Counted from the first letter of the stretch, positions 25,870-33,544 are shown. The stretch is DNA of 52,201 nucleotides from Acidobacteriaceae bacterium (GCA_031296325.1 JARLFY010000034.1:1-52201), one strand, 5' to 3'. Made by a program: numbers and translations. Notes: generated from the letters alone by a model not told the origin.

Positions 25870-26029
25870 AGAGCAGTTTGGGGTAATGGGGTAGACCATC
25901 GTGGAGCGAGCAACAGCAGATTCCTCCGCTTCGCTACGGAATGACAAACAAGCGATGCTCGGAATGACAAAAAAGTGACGCTTGGAATGACAACTTATTT
26001 CGGGGCTACAGCGATTCGGAAAAGGGTTC
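25870..26029 (+). repeat. Dispersed TIR/GGAATGACA element, copy G
   Basis: Left end AGAGCAGTTTGGGGTAATGG then GGTAGACC; right end GGCTACAGCGATTCGGAAAA. Three tandem GGAATGACA units (near 25938, 25960 and 25984) make this the longest copy. It lies between the sigma and anti-sigma genes. Confidence 0.8.
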
Positions 26030-26111
26030 AGGCAAGACGGTTGGGAAGACGGGCGGATGGTTATAGACCCGAAGTGAAATGGATTTCTTCGAGGCTGGTT
26101 GAGGTAGAGCA

Positions 26112-27074
26112 ATGAAGTGCGAAAAGGCTCAGCAAAATATCGTTCTGGTGACCTACGGCGAGCTGCCGGATGAGCAGATGTCAGCGCTACAGGAGCATCT
26201 GGCCGGGTGCGCGGTATGCGCTGGCGAGTTGCAGGCGACGCTGGCGCTACATGAGGCGCTGGCCCTGAATCCTTTGGTCGATCCCACGCCGAACCTTCTG
26301 GCGAGTGCGCGGATGCGGCTCGATGAGGCTCTGGACACGATTCCTCCGCATGGTCTGGTGACTCGGCTCCGAACTAATTTCTTTGGCTGGATGGGGCATC
26401 TACAGAGCGCTCCGGCGTTGGCGACGCTGCTGCTGGGGGTGGGATTTCTGGGAGGAAACTTTTCCTATCGCTATCAGGTGGCGCATCAGCCGAAGCTGCC
26501 ATCTCCAGTGGTTCTGAGCAACTCGACCAACGGCACGATTGCCGACATCAGCGGGATTGTGCAGACTCCGAACTCGGAGGTTGTACAGGTGACGTACAAC
26601 CGCGTGGTTCCAGAGACGGTGCAGGGATCGCTGGACGATCCGCAGATTCGCCAGTTGCTGCTGATCGGGACCAAGGCCGCGGCGACCAATGGAGTGCGGA
26701 CGGATTCGGTTGCGCTGCTGGCCAACGAGTGTCGTGCGGGACGCCAGTGCGTCGGCGGAGCGGATGGAGGCGGGATTCGCGGGGCGCTGCTGGTGAGCCT
26801 GCGTTACGACAAGAGCGCAAGCGTTCGCCTGAACGCGCTGGAGGGATTGCAGCCCTACGTGGTTCAGGATCAGCGGGTACGCGACGGCGTTCTGGAGGCG
26901 TTGATGCACGACGCAAGCCCGGAGGTTCGGACGCGCGCGATCAGCCTGCTGGAGCCGGTCGAGTCGGACTCCAGCGTACGCAAGGTGATGCGAACGGTCT
27001 CGACTACGGACGAGAATCCCTATATTCGCACGGTCAGCACCCATGCGCTGGAGGGTACGGCGGATATACAGTAG
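26112..27074 (+). CDS. zf-HC2 anti-sigma candidate with HEAT-like C-terminus
   Basis: 320 aa. N-terminal zinc-binding anti-sigma domain of the zf-HC2 type (C3, then H29, C33, C36 in HLAGCAVC). One membrane segment at about residues 98-113 (APALATLLLGVGFLGG) places the C-terminus outside. From about residue 215 there are HEAT-like helical pairs ('ALLVSLRYDKSASVRLNALE', 'VLEALMHDASPEVRTRAI', 'ENPYIRTVSTHALEG'). Follows the ECF sigma gene on the same strand, separated by repeat copy G, so it probably holds that sigma factor at the membrane. The HEAT part may sense a protein partner in the periplasm (inference). Confidence 0.82.
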   Translation: MKCEKAQQNIVLVTYGELPDEQMSALQEHLAGCAVCAGELQATLALHEALALNPLVDPTPNLLASARMRLDEALDTIPPHGLVTRLRTNFFGWMGHLQSAPALATLLLGVGFLGGNFSYRYQVAHQPKLPSPVVLSNSTNGTIADISGIVQTPNSEVVQVTYNRVVPETVQGSLDDPQIRQLLLIGTKAAATNGVRTDSVALLANECRAGRQCVGGADGGGIRGALLVSLRYDKSASVRLNALEGLQPYVVQDQRVRDGVLEALMHDASPEVRTRAISLLEPVESDSSVRKVMRTVSTTDENPYIRTVSTHALEGTADIQ

Positions 27075-27091
27075 GTTCGAGGGTTGGGCGT

Positions 27092-27202
27092 AGAGTATTT
27101 CGCCTAATGGCGTAGATCGTGGCGCAACGAGAAAAGCAGATTCCTCCGCTTCGCTACGGAATGACAAATAATTATGGTCTATAGCAATTCTGTAAAAGTT
27201 CC
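27092..27202 (+). repeat. Dispersed TIR/GGAATGACA element, copy H
   Basis: Left end AGAGTATTTCGCCTAATGGC then GTAGATC; right end TCTATAGCAATTCTGTAAAA then GTT. Core CAGATTCCTCCGCTTCGC then TACGGAATGACAAATAA. Very like copy E. Confidence 0.8.
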
Positions 27203-27218
27203 AGAGGTATAGGCTGCG

Positions 27219-28139
27219 ATGAAGAGGGCTTCTGGTTGCGCGATGATTCTTCTGCTGGCTCTGGCTGCCGCGGATTTGCACGCGCAGGCGCGGAGTGCGG
27301 GAGTTTCTGCGGGGCGCGTCGTTGTTTCAGGCTATCTTGGCGTGGATCTGCGCGATGTGACCGCGGATCAGCTTGTCGCGCTGAAGTTGAAGGAGACGCG
27401 CGGTGCGGAGATTATTCAGGTGGATCACGACGCTCCGGCGGGCAAGGCTGGTCTGCGCGAGCATGACGTGCTGTTGCGCATCAATAAATTGCCGGTCGAG
27501 GGCGAGGAGCAGGTGCGCAAGGTGCTGCGCGAGTCTCCTCCGGGAACGACGCTGGTGCTGGTAGTGAGTCGCGATGGACAGCAGATGACCGTGACTACGC
27601 AGACAGCCAATCGCGAAGAGGTGGAGCGCGAGGCTTGGGAGCAGCACATGACAGTGCCGGAGCCTGCTCCTCCGGTCGCGGTCGAGAGCTTCAGCGGGGA
27701 GTACTCGGTGGAGATGGTTCCTGCTCCGTTGCCGCATGGCAACAGCTTTATCGGCGGCGCGTTGATGAGCACGCCCTACACTGGGGCGATGCTGGAGACG
27801 TTGAGCGCGCAGCTTGCGGACTTCTTCGGCGCGTCCAACGGAGGTGGTTTGCTGGTGCGCTCGGTCGAGGCCAACTCTCCGGCGGCGCTGGCGGGTCTGC
27901 GCGCGGGCGATGTGGTGGTACGGGTGAACGCGAAGCCCGTTGCAAGCAGCGCGGATTGGACGCGGGCGATCAAGGATGGGCGAGGGCGGTCGCTGGTCGT
28001 CGTCGTGCTGCGCGAGAAGAAGGAGCAGACGCTGACGCTGACGCCCGAGGGGAAGAAGCGTTCCAGCGTGGATCGGCTGCCGGAGAATGCAGAGCCGATG
28101 GTTGCGCGGTTGGGAGCCGCGCTGATCGTTTCGTCCTGA
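27219..28139 (+). CDS. Exported protein with two PDZ domains and no protease domain
   Basis: 306 aa. Signal peptide to about residue 23 (ADLHAQA). PDZ 1 at about 36-110 ('YLGVDLRDVTADQL', 'DAPAGKAGLREHDVLLRIN') and PDZ 2 at about 195-275 ('SPAALAGLRAGDVVVRVN'). No HDS/GNSGG serine-protease segment or other catalytic motif is present, so it is not a DegP/DegS enzyme. Probably a periplasmic or surface adaptor that binds protein C-termini. It follows the anti-sigma gene and precedes a VWFA protein, which suggests a shared envelope role, though repeat copy H separates it from the former. Confidence 0.85.
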   Translation: MKRASGCAMILLLALAAADLHAQARSAGVSAGRVVVSGYLGVDLRDVTADQLVALKLKETRGAEIIQVDHDAPAGKAGLREHDVLLRINKLPVEGEEQVRKVLRESPPGTTLVLVVSRDGQQMTVTTQTANREEVEREAWEQHMTVPEPAPPVAVESFSGEYSVEMVPAPLPHGNSFIGGALMSTPYTGAMLETLSAQLADFFGASNGGGLLVRSVEANSPAALAGLRAGDVVVRVNAKPVASSADWTRAIKDGRGRSLVVVVLREKKEQTLTLTPEGKKRSSVDRLPENAEPMVARLGAALIVSS

Positions 28140-28253
28140 GAGTGTGGCGATACGGGTGCTCGCGGATAGACTGGTCTTGAGGGCAATCATGAGGAGTTTT
28201 GCTGTATTAGAATCCGTCTAATAACTCGATGGTTTTCTCGATTCCGTGATGGT

Positions 28254-29543
28254 TTGCCGAACGAAAGCCGTGTCCCGGGGGCTAAAGCCCCTTGTCTGTG
28301 CGCTGATTCTGGTGTCCGGGCTAAAGCCCGGACCTATCTCAGAGACAAAAACAGTGGCGGGAGTTGCGCGATTTCGCAGTTTATAGGCAGCTCCTTAGTG
28401 GCCGTCTGTCTGCTTTGGGCGACGGCGACGCTTGCCTTGGCGCAGTCGGCTGGCGTTCCGCAGTCGGTGACGGCTACCGAGGACTCGCAGGTGAGTACGC
28501 TTACGGCGCGGTCTACGCTGGTTCTGGTTCCGGCGCTGGTGCGGAACAAGGCGCGGGAGTTGGTCTTTACCCTGAAGGCCGAGGACTTTGTGCTGACCGA
28601 CGATGGGGTTCGGCAGACGCTCAAGCTGGAGCAAGACACGGGCGGCGAGCCGCTGGCTCTGGTGGTGGTGGTCGAGGGCGGCGGAGCGGCGGAGGATCAA
28701 CTCGGCAAGTTCGGCGCGCTGAGTTCGATGCTGGGCGCGGTGGTGGGCGATGTGCCGCACAAGATTGCGGTGGTCGGTTTCGACAGCTCGCCAGTGCTGG
28801 TGCAGGACTTTACTCCCGATACGGTTGTTGCTGCGCACGGGATTCAGACGCTGGTCGACGACGATAGCGGCGACAAGGGCGCGGCGATTCTGGACTCGCT
28901 GGGCATGGCCGTGGAGATGCTGCGCAAACAGCCGCCGGGGTATCGCCGAGCGATCCTGCTGGTGAGCGAGACCAATGACCACGGCAGCAAGATGAAGCTC
29001 AACGAGGCTCTGCGCGAGCTGAGCGATACCAATACGGTGATCTATAGTCTGGGATTCTCCAGCGGGCGGGACGAGTTGAAGAACGAGTCCGCCAAGGCGC
29101 TCGGCTCGTCGACGCCAGGGCCGGCGAAGGGATGCATGAGCCGCGATCCCAACGATCCGAATGTGGACTTGACGAAGAGTGCGGCGGCGCAGGCCTACGG
29201 ATGCCTGACTCTGCTGGCTCCTCCGATTGCGCTGGCCAAGGCTGCTGCGGTGGCGTTTATCGAGGCGTTGCAGAAGAATATTCCCGAGACCGTAGCGCGG
29301 CTCTCTGGCGGCGAGTACTTCAAACTGGGCAACGAGAAGGGCTTGGAGCGCAGTCTACAGACGATCTCCAACCACCTGCCGAATCGCTATGTGCTGAGCT
29401 TTCAGCCGGAGTCGCCGCATGTGGGCTTTCACTCCATACGACTGGCTGTGCCGGGGTATGAGGGGATGAACGTCTCGGCGCGCAACGGCTATTGGGCCGA
29501 TGGGGAGGCCGCTTCGCCAGTTGCGCCGCCGAGCCATCCGTAG
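28254..29543 (+). CDS. VWFA-domain exported protein (acidobacterial type)
   Basis: Frame of 429 codons from TTG 28254; the real start is unclear. The first ~33 codons are made of the dispersed GGGGCTAAAGCCC repeat (compare 13018-13115), and the signal-peptide-like segment FIGSSLVAVCLLWATATLA comes only after it. GTG 28398 is the other in-frame option. The body matches the acidobacterial VWFA-related family: 'LVLVPALVRNKARELVFTLK', 'EDFVLTDDGVRQTLKLEQD', 'DKGAAILDSLGMAVEMLR', 'AILLVSETNDHGSK' and 'YVLSFQPES'. The MIDAS-like site is degenerate (VVVVEGGG where D-x-S-x-S is usual). Secreted or periplasmic; role unknown, probably protein binding. Confidence 0.82.
   Translation: MPNESRVPGAKAPCLCADSGVRAKARTYLRDKNSGGSCAISQFIGSSLVAVCLLWATATLALAQSAGVPQSVTATEDSQVSTLTARSTLVLVPALVRNKARELVFTLKAEDFVLTDDGVRQTLKLEQDTGGEPLALVVVVEGGGAAEDQLGKFGALSSMLGAVVGDVPHKIAVVGFDSSPVLVQDFTPDTVVAAHGIQTLVDDDSGDKGAAILDSLGMAVEMLRKQPPGYRRAILLVSETNDHGSKMKLNEALRELSDTNTVIYSLGFSSGRDELKNESAKALGSSTPGPAKGCMSRDPNDPNVDLTKSAAAQAYGCLTLLAPPIALAKAAAVAFIEALQKNIPETVARLSGGEYFKLGNEKGLERSLQTISNHLPNRYVLSFQPESPHVGFHSIRLAVPGYEGMNVSARNGYWADGEAASPVAPPSHP
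28257..28354 (+). repeat. GGGGCTAAAGCCC repeat overlapping VWFA 5' end
   Basis: AAAGCCGTGTCCCGGGGGC, CTAAAGCCCC, then a second hairpin TCCGGGCTAAAGCCCGGA and CCTATCTCAGAGACAAAAAC. Shares long stretches with 13018-13115. It lies in the reading frame of the following gene. Confidence 0.65.
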
Positions 29544-29579
29544 CTTGTTTCCTCCCTGATGAACTTGCGCGGGGGATTC

Positions 29580-29714
29580 GAGCGTTTTCAGTAATGGAGT
29601 AGACGTTCGTGGAACAAGAGAAGCAGATTCCTTCGCTTCGCTGCGGAATGACAAACAAAAGAGGCTGCGGAATGACAAACCATGTAACCCTATAGCAAGA
29701 GTGAAGAAGCTCTA
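29580..29714 (+). repeat. Dispersed TIR/GGAATGACA element, copy I
   Basis: Left end GAGCGTTTTCAGTAATGGAG then TAGACG; right end CCTATAGCAAGAGTGAAGAA then GCTCTAT, overlapping the stop of the ACT gene. Two GCGGAATGACAAAC units inside. Confidence 0.8.
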
Positions 29715-30116
29715 TTTGCTGGAGAGCGTGTCCAGCAGGGTTGCTGCCTGGGTCGTATGATCTACGCCGAAGACCACCAGAGCCAGCGCCGATCCGGGTT
29801 CCAGACCGCTGTAGGAGTAGTCGATGTTGATCTTCGCCTCGCCCAGCAGGTTGGCTGCCCGCGCCAGTTCTCCGGTGTGGTGCGCGAGGCGAACGATAGC
29901 CACCTCGGTCTGCTCGAAGATCATGCCCAGACTGCCCAGTACCACCTTGGCGCTGTCTGGATCGTCGACCAGCAGGCGCGCCAGACTTTCGCCCTCTTCG
30001 ACGTAGGATTGAAAGGCGAGGATGTTGACGCCACGGTTCGCCAGCGCGAGAAAGCACGCCCCCAAGGCTCCCGGTTCGTCGGCAATGGTTACGGTAAACT
30101 CCTTCATCTTCGGCAT
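29712..30116 (-). CDS. Tandem ACT-domain protein
   Basis: 134 aa from ATG 30116, chosen for GGGAG 8 nt upstream; the frame is open further up but adds an unlikely N-terminus. Two ACT-type modules: 'KEFTVTIADEPGALGACFLA' with 'RGVNILAFQSY', and 'VAIVRLAHHTGELARAANLL' with 'AKINIDYSYSG'. Stand-alone ACT proteins of this size bind small ligands, usually amino acids, and often act as regulators. No enzyme domain. Neither partner nor ligand is indicated by neighbours; tldD is divergent. Confidence 0.85.
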   Translation of the reverse strand: MPKMKEFTVTIADEPGALGACFLALANRGVNILAFQSYVEEGESLARLLVDDPDSAKVVLGSLGMIFEQTEVAIVRLAHHTGELARAANLLGEAKINIDYSYSGLEPGSALALVVFGVDHTTQAATLLDTLSSK

Positions 30117-30235
30117 GTGGCGCGACTCCCTTTTGCGGTTGAGCTTCTGGACTGTGGCAAACAGTAGAGCGATGTAACCATAGTAGTTCAGCAATCGCAT
30201 TCTGAGATAAGCAGGTTGCGACAAAACTCGATTTT

Positions 30236-30357
30236 GGCGCGACGAGCAAAAGATCCGGGGCTAAAGCCCACTGCTCCCTCCGAAAGGCAAAAGCAGATTC
30301 CTCTGCTTCGCTACGGAATGACAAGCGAAATGGTCTACATTAATAATGAAAACGCAT
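30236..30357 (+). repeat. Dispersed TIR/GGAATGACA element, copy J (left end missing)
   Basis: Right end GGTCTACATTAATAATGAAA then ACGCA and core CAGATTCCTCTGCTTCGC/TACGGAATGACAAG are present. The left TIR is not recognisable; the left part has GGCGCGACGAGCAAAAG then a GGGGCTAAAGCCC hairpin. Confidence 0.65.
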
Positions 30358-30520
30358 TAATTTGTTGCCTGTGAAGATCACAGCTTCACACCCACAAGGC
30401 AAAACTGCGGTGAGCGGCGGCTGGACTTCCGCGTCCCAGTGTGCGGGGCTGCGTATCTCTTGGCAAATGCGAAGAATATGTCAATGCATCACGGATAGGA
30501 TGGGTTTATTCGCATTTTAT

Positions 30521-30549
30521 TTGCTGCGACCCACATGGAAGACTAGAAT
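30521..30549 (+). promoter_or_regulatory. Candidate leaderless promoter of tldD
   Basis: TTGCTG (30521-30526), 17-nt spacer, TAGAAT (30544-30549), then exactly 6 nt to GTG 30556. Transcription would begin at or beside the start codon. Confidence 0.55.
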
Positions 30550-30555
30550 GAAATA

Positions 30556-32043
30556 GTGCCTATCCTTCCTCATGACAACGGAACTCTTCCGCCGACGGAT
30601 CACAAACGTTACTTCATCGAGAAGCTGGGCCTGAGTGAGCGGCTGATGGAACGGTGTCTGGGCGAGGCGCTCTCGGCCGGTGGCGAGTACGCCGACCTCT
30701 ACTTTGAGTCGGTGACATCGACCTCGCTGGGCATCGACGAGTCGCTGGTGAAGACCGCGAGTCAGAGCATCAGCGTGGGCTGCGGGATACGCGTTCTATC
30801 GGGCGAACGAACGGGCTACGCCTATACCGACGACCTCTCCTCGGATCGTCTGCTGCGTGCGGCGCGGACGGCTGCGCTGATTGCAAGCGGGCCAGCCAAG
30901 CAGCCGATTGCGGGATTTCGTCATGCGACGGCCGAGGCTGCTCTGTATCCCATTGCGGGGGCGACGAATGACGCGGAGATTGCCGCAAAGCTGGAGTTGA
31001 TTCAACGCGCCGACAAGGCTGCGCGGGAGTACGACCCGCGAATTACTCAGGTGCGAGCGGGCTTCAACGACGAACTGCGACGGATTCTGATTGCGGCTTC
31101 GGACGGGACTTTTGCGTCGGACACACAGCCTCTGGCTCGGCTGAATATCTTCGTCATCGCCAAGGACGCAAGAGCGAACGAGGGCGCGGGCAGCACGACG
31201 CGGGGAACCTCGGGCGGCGGCGGGCGAGTGACGATGGATTTTTTTGAAGGGACGCACTCGCCGGAACACTTTGCTCGGGAGGCGGCTCGGACGGCGATTC
31301 TACAGCTTGACGCGATTGACGCTCCGGCGGGAGAGATGCCGGTGGTTCTGGGGCCGGGATGGCCCGGAGTGCTGCTGCACGAGGCCGTCGGGCATGGGCT
31401 GGAGGCAGACTTCAACCGCAAGAAGACCTCGGCGTTTGCAGGACTGATCGGGCAGAAGGTCGCCAGCGAGAAGGTTACGGTCGTCGATAACGGGCGGATT
31501 CCGAATCGGCGCGGATCGATCAACATGGACGACGAGGGCAACGCCACGCAGGAGACCGTGCTGATTGAGAACGGGATTCTGAAGGGGTATCTGTCGGACA
31601 AACTGTCCAGCCGATTGATGGGTTCGCCGAACACGGGAAGCGGACGGCGCGAGAGCTATCGCCACATTCCCATGCCGCGTATGACGAATACCTACATGCT
31701 GAACGGGACGGACGATCCCGTGGACATTATCAAGAGCGTGCAGCGCGGGCTGTATGCGGTGAACTTTGGCGGTGGGCAGGTAGATATTACCAACGGCAAG
31801 TTTGTCTTCTCGGCCAGCGAGGCCTACCTGATCGAGGACGGCAAGGTGACGCGTCCGGTCAAGGGCGCGACGCTGATTGGAAGCGGGCCGGAGGCATTGA
31901 AGTATGTGTCGATGGTGGGCAACGATCTCGCATTGGACGAGGGGATCGGAACCTGTGGCAAGGCTGGGCAGAGCGTTCCGGTTGGAGTAGGAATGCCAAC
32001 GACCAAGCTCGACCGGATGACGGTCGGTGGAACGGGGCAGTAA
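30556..32043 (+). CDS. tldD: TldD family metalloprotease subunit
   Basis: 495 aa, usual length ~480. GTG start at 30556, 6 nt after a TAGAAT box and with no Shine-Dalgarno. Carries the zinc-binding HEAVGHGLEAD motif (HExxxH, His 275, Glu 276, His 280), 'GYAYTDDLSSDRL' near the N-terminus and 'GGGQVDITNGKFVFSASEAY' near the C-terminus. TldD and TldE form a cytoplasmic heterodimeric protease that degrades unfolded peptides and matures some modified peptides. Its partner gene tldE is not next door as usual but at 33702, beyond two zinc-ribbon-like genes and hicAB. Confidence 0.93.
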   Translation: MPILPHDNGTLPPTDHKRYFIEKLGLSERLMERCLGEALSAGGEYADLYFESVTSTSLGIDESLVKTASQSISVGCGIRVLSGERTGYAYTDDLSSDRLLRAARTAALIASGPAKQPIAGFRHATAEAALYPIAGATNDAEIAAKLELIQRADKAAREYDPRITQVRAGFNDELRRILIAASDGTFASDTQPLARLNIFVIAKDARANEGAGSTTRGTSGGGGRVTMDFFEGTHSPEHFAREAARTAILQLDAIDAPAGEMPVVLGPGWPGVLLHEAVGHGLEADFNRKKTSAFAGLIGQKVASEKVTVVDNGRIPNRRGSINMDDEGNATQETVLIENGILKGYLSDKLSSRLMGSPNTGSGRRESYRHIPMPRMTNTYMLNGTDDPVDIIKSVQRGLYAVNFGGGQVDITNGKFVFSASEAYLIEDGKVTRPVKGATLIGSGPEALKYVSMVGNDLALDEGIGTCGKAGQSVPVGVGMPTTKLDRMTVGGTGQ

Positions 32044-32156
32044 AGCGTTTTCTGTAATGGTGTAGACCGTCATGGATCGAGCAAAATGCGGGGATTCTTC
32101 GCTACGCTCAGAATGACAATTCATTTATGGTCCACAGTCATTTGGAAAATGCTCTA
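32044..32156 (+). repeat. Dispersed TIR element, copy K (GGGGATTCTTCGC subtype)
   Basis: Begins directly after the tldD stop. Left AGCGTTTTCTGTAATGGTGT then AGACC; right, reverse-complemented, AGCATTTTCCAAATGACTGT then GGACC: about 27-nt inverted ends of equal length. Core GGGGATTCTTCGCTACGC then TCAGAATGACA, as in copies D and L. Confidence 0.85.
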
Positions 32157-32258
32157 AGCATCTGTTTGTATCGGAGATGTGTACGGGCAGTGTGGCGTCG
32201 TTGGTGAACAAGGCGGCATGTAGAGCAGGATAAACCGCAGAATCAGGAGAGTACTCCA

Positions 32259-32567
32259 ATGGCAGTTGAACGGGAAAAGATGTACGAGTGTGAAGTACGC
32301 CGCCGCAGGATCAAGGCAGGCGGGGGATACGAGCCTTACTGGAAGGTGAAGAACGTCGCCGAAGCTTTGGTGGACGAGGACACCGATTTTCGCTGCAAGG
32401 ACTGCGGCGGTGCGGTGAAGCTGCTGGGACGCAATGGCAAGGCCGGAACAGTTCCCTACGTCGAGCACAAGCTACCCGCCGACGCGGAGTTCTGCCCCAG
32501 CGGCCTGCTCTTTACCAAGGCAACCGACGGACGCGAGGCGAGGCCCTCGGTACACCCGGTGCAGTAG
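32259..32567 (+). CDS. Small zinc-ribbon-like protein, paralog 1
   Basis: 102 aa. Starts MAVEREKMYECEVRRRR, with a conserved 'GGGYEPYWKVKNV' and a putative metal site C46-x-x-C49 ... H70 ... C79 (FRCKDCG, VEHK, FCPSG). The spacing recalls zinc-ribbon parts found in CoiA-like and HNH-associated proteins, but I do not recognise a named family. No membrane segment or signal. About 60% of positions appear shared with the next gene, so the two are a tandem duplication. Cytoplasmic; DNA, RNA or protein binding would be a guess. Located inside the cargo between tldD and tldE. Confidence 0.75.
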   Translation: MAVEREKMYECEVRRRRIKAGGGYEPYWKVKNVAEALVDEDTDFRCKDCGGAVKLLGRNGKAGTVPYVEHKLPADAEFCPSGLLFTKATDGREARPSVHPVQ

Positions 32568-32759
32568 AGGCCGGTGACGTTTTCTCAAGTCGGTCAAGTC
32601 TAATCGATTCCGCATGACCTCTTGCAAGAGGGAGGAATCTTTTTACTCGAAGACGAGAATCTTTGAAATGCGCTCTTGTCTTCCCCTCGGCTCGATCGAG
32701 GCGGAGCGCGATATGTACGCTCACAACAAGTATGGCAACGCAGCATCCAAAGGAGCATT

Positions 32760-33068
32760 ATGGCCGCCGAATCGGAAAAAATCTATGAGTGTCAGGTCAA
32801 ACGTCGCCGGCTCAAGGTTGGCGGGGGATACGAACCCTTCTGGAAGCTGAAGACCGTCACCGAGGCGCTGATCGACGACGACACGGAGTTTCGCTGCTCG
32901 GATTGCACGGGCGCGGTCAAGCTGCATCGGCATCACGTCCCCGGCGCGCCGCCGCCGCACATTGCGCACAAGCTGAAGACCGACTCGGAGTACTGCCCTG
33001 CGGGACTCTACTTCCGCAAGGCCACCGACGGACGTCTGCCACGCATGTCGGAGCATCCGGTTCGGTAG
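32760..33068 (+). CDS. Small zinc-ribbon-like protein, paralog 2
   Basis: 102 aa from ATG 32760 (AGGAG 5 nt upstream), exactly the length of paralog 1 and collinear with it. Same Cys/His positions: C46, C49 (FRCSDCT), H70 (IAHK), C79 (YCPAG), plus C11. The segment between the CxxC and H70 differs most (HRHHVPGAPPPH). The charged N-terminus (YECQVKRRRLKVGGGYEP) is nearly the same. Function unknown. The hicA gene starts 9 nt after its stop, so the two may be transcribed together, although hicA has its own TAGAAT box. Confidence 0.78.
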   Translation: MAAESEKIYECQVKRRRLKVGGGYEPFWKLKTVTEALIDDDTEFRCSDCTGAVKLHRHHVPGAPPPHIAHKLKTDSEYCPAGLYFRKATDGRLPRMSEHPVR

Positions 33069-33071
33069 AAT
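33066..33071 (+). promoter_or_regulatory. TAGAAT box 6 nt before hicA start
   Basis: TAGAAT at 33066-33071 overlaps the stop of the preceding gene (TAG 33066-33068) and lies exactly 6 nt before ATG 33078. No convincing -35 box. It fits the leaderless pattern seen at tldD and purE. Confidence 0.35.
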
Positions 33072-33077
33072 GATTCG

Positions 33078-33266
33078 ATGAAAGTTCGCGATCTCCTGCG
33101 GCAGTTGAGCGACGATGGCTGGTATTTGTCTCGACAGAGTGGCAGCCATCGCCAGTTCAAGCATCCCGACAAACCTGAAACAGTTACTGTGCCCAGACAT
33201 TCAAATGATGAGTTCCATCCCAAAACACTTCAGAGTATTCTGAAGCAAGCGGGGTTGAAGCCATGA
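33078..33266 (+). CDS. hicA: HicA-type toxin (YcfA family)
   Basis: 62 aa. Typical HicA: 'MKVRDLLRQLSDDGW', catalytic-His motif SGSHRQFKHP (His 24), and VPRHSNDEFHPKTLQSILKQ. A double-stranded-RNA-binding fold that acts as an mRNA interferase and slows growth when not bound by HicB. The gene overlaps hicB by 4 nt (ATGA), the usual toxin-first order of the hicAB pair. It lies with the zinc-ribbon genes between two repeat elements. Confidence 0.92.
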   Translation: MKVRDLLRQLSDDGWYLSRQSGSHRQFKHPDKPETVTVPRHSNDEFHPKTLQSILKQAGLKP

Positions 33267-33532
33267 CGCGACGCTATCTTGTTGTCTATGAAAACGGGCC
33301 GACGAATCTGAGCGGCTTTGCGCCAGACGTTCCCGGCTGCGCCAGCACGGGCCACTCGCTCGATGAGATGCGCGCCAATCTTCGTGAGGCGCTGGAGTTT
33401 CATCTGGAAGGGCTGGCGCTCGATGGCGCTGCGATTCCTGCTGCGACTACGCATCTGGTCGAGGTTCCCGAGGACGGATTCGCCGAGTGGATTGATGTGC
33501 AACTGCCCTTGGCCGAAGCGATCTCGGCCTGA
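33263..33532 (+). CDS. hicB: HicB-type antitoxin
   Basis: 89 aa. HicB partial RNase H-like fold: 'YLVVYENGPTNLSGFAPDVP', GCASTGHSLDEMRANLREAL and 'FHLEGLALDG'. The C-terminus is short and I see no ribbon-helix-helix or HTH DNA-binding domain, so it may bind HicA without strong autorepression. Translationally coupled to hicA through the ATGA overlap. Confidence 0.9.
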   Translation: MTRRYLVVYENGPTNLSGFAPDVPGCASTGHSLDEMRANLREALEFHLEGLALDGAAIPAATTHLVEVPEDGFAEWIDVQLPLAEAISA

Positions 33533-33544
33533 GAGTTTCAATGC

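Larger units (their letters stand above)
30117..30555. other. Intergenic region 30117-30555
   Basis: Holds a left-truncated repeat copy (J, 30236-30357) with an inserted GGGGCTAAAGCCC hairpin, about 160 nt without recognised structure, and the candidate tldD promoter at its right end. Confidence 0.5.

Noticed and set aside
27219..28139. DegP/DegS-type serine protease
   Set aside because: Two PDZ domains are clear but there is no trypsin-like domain or GNSGG motif.
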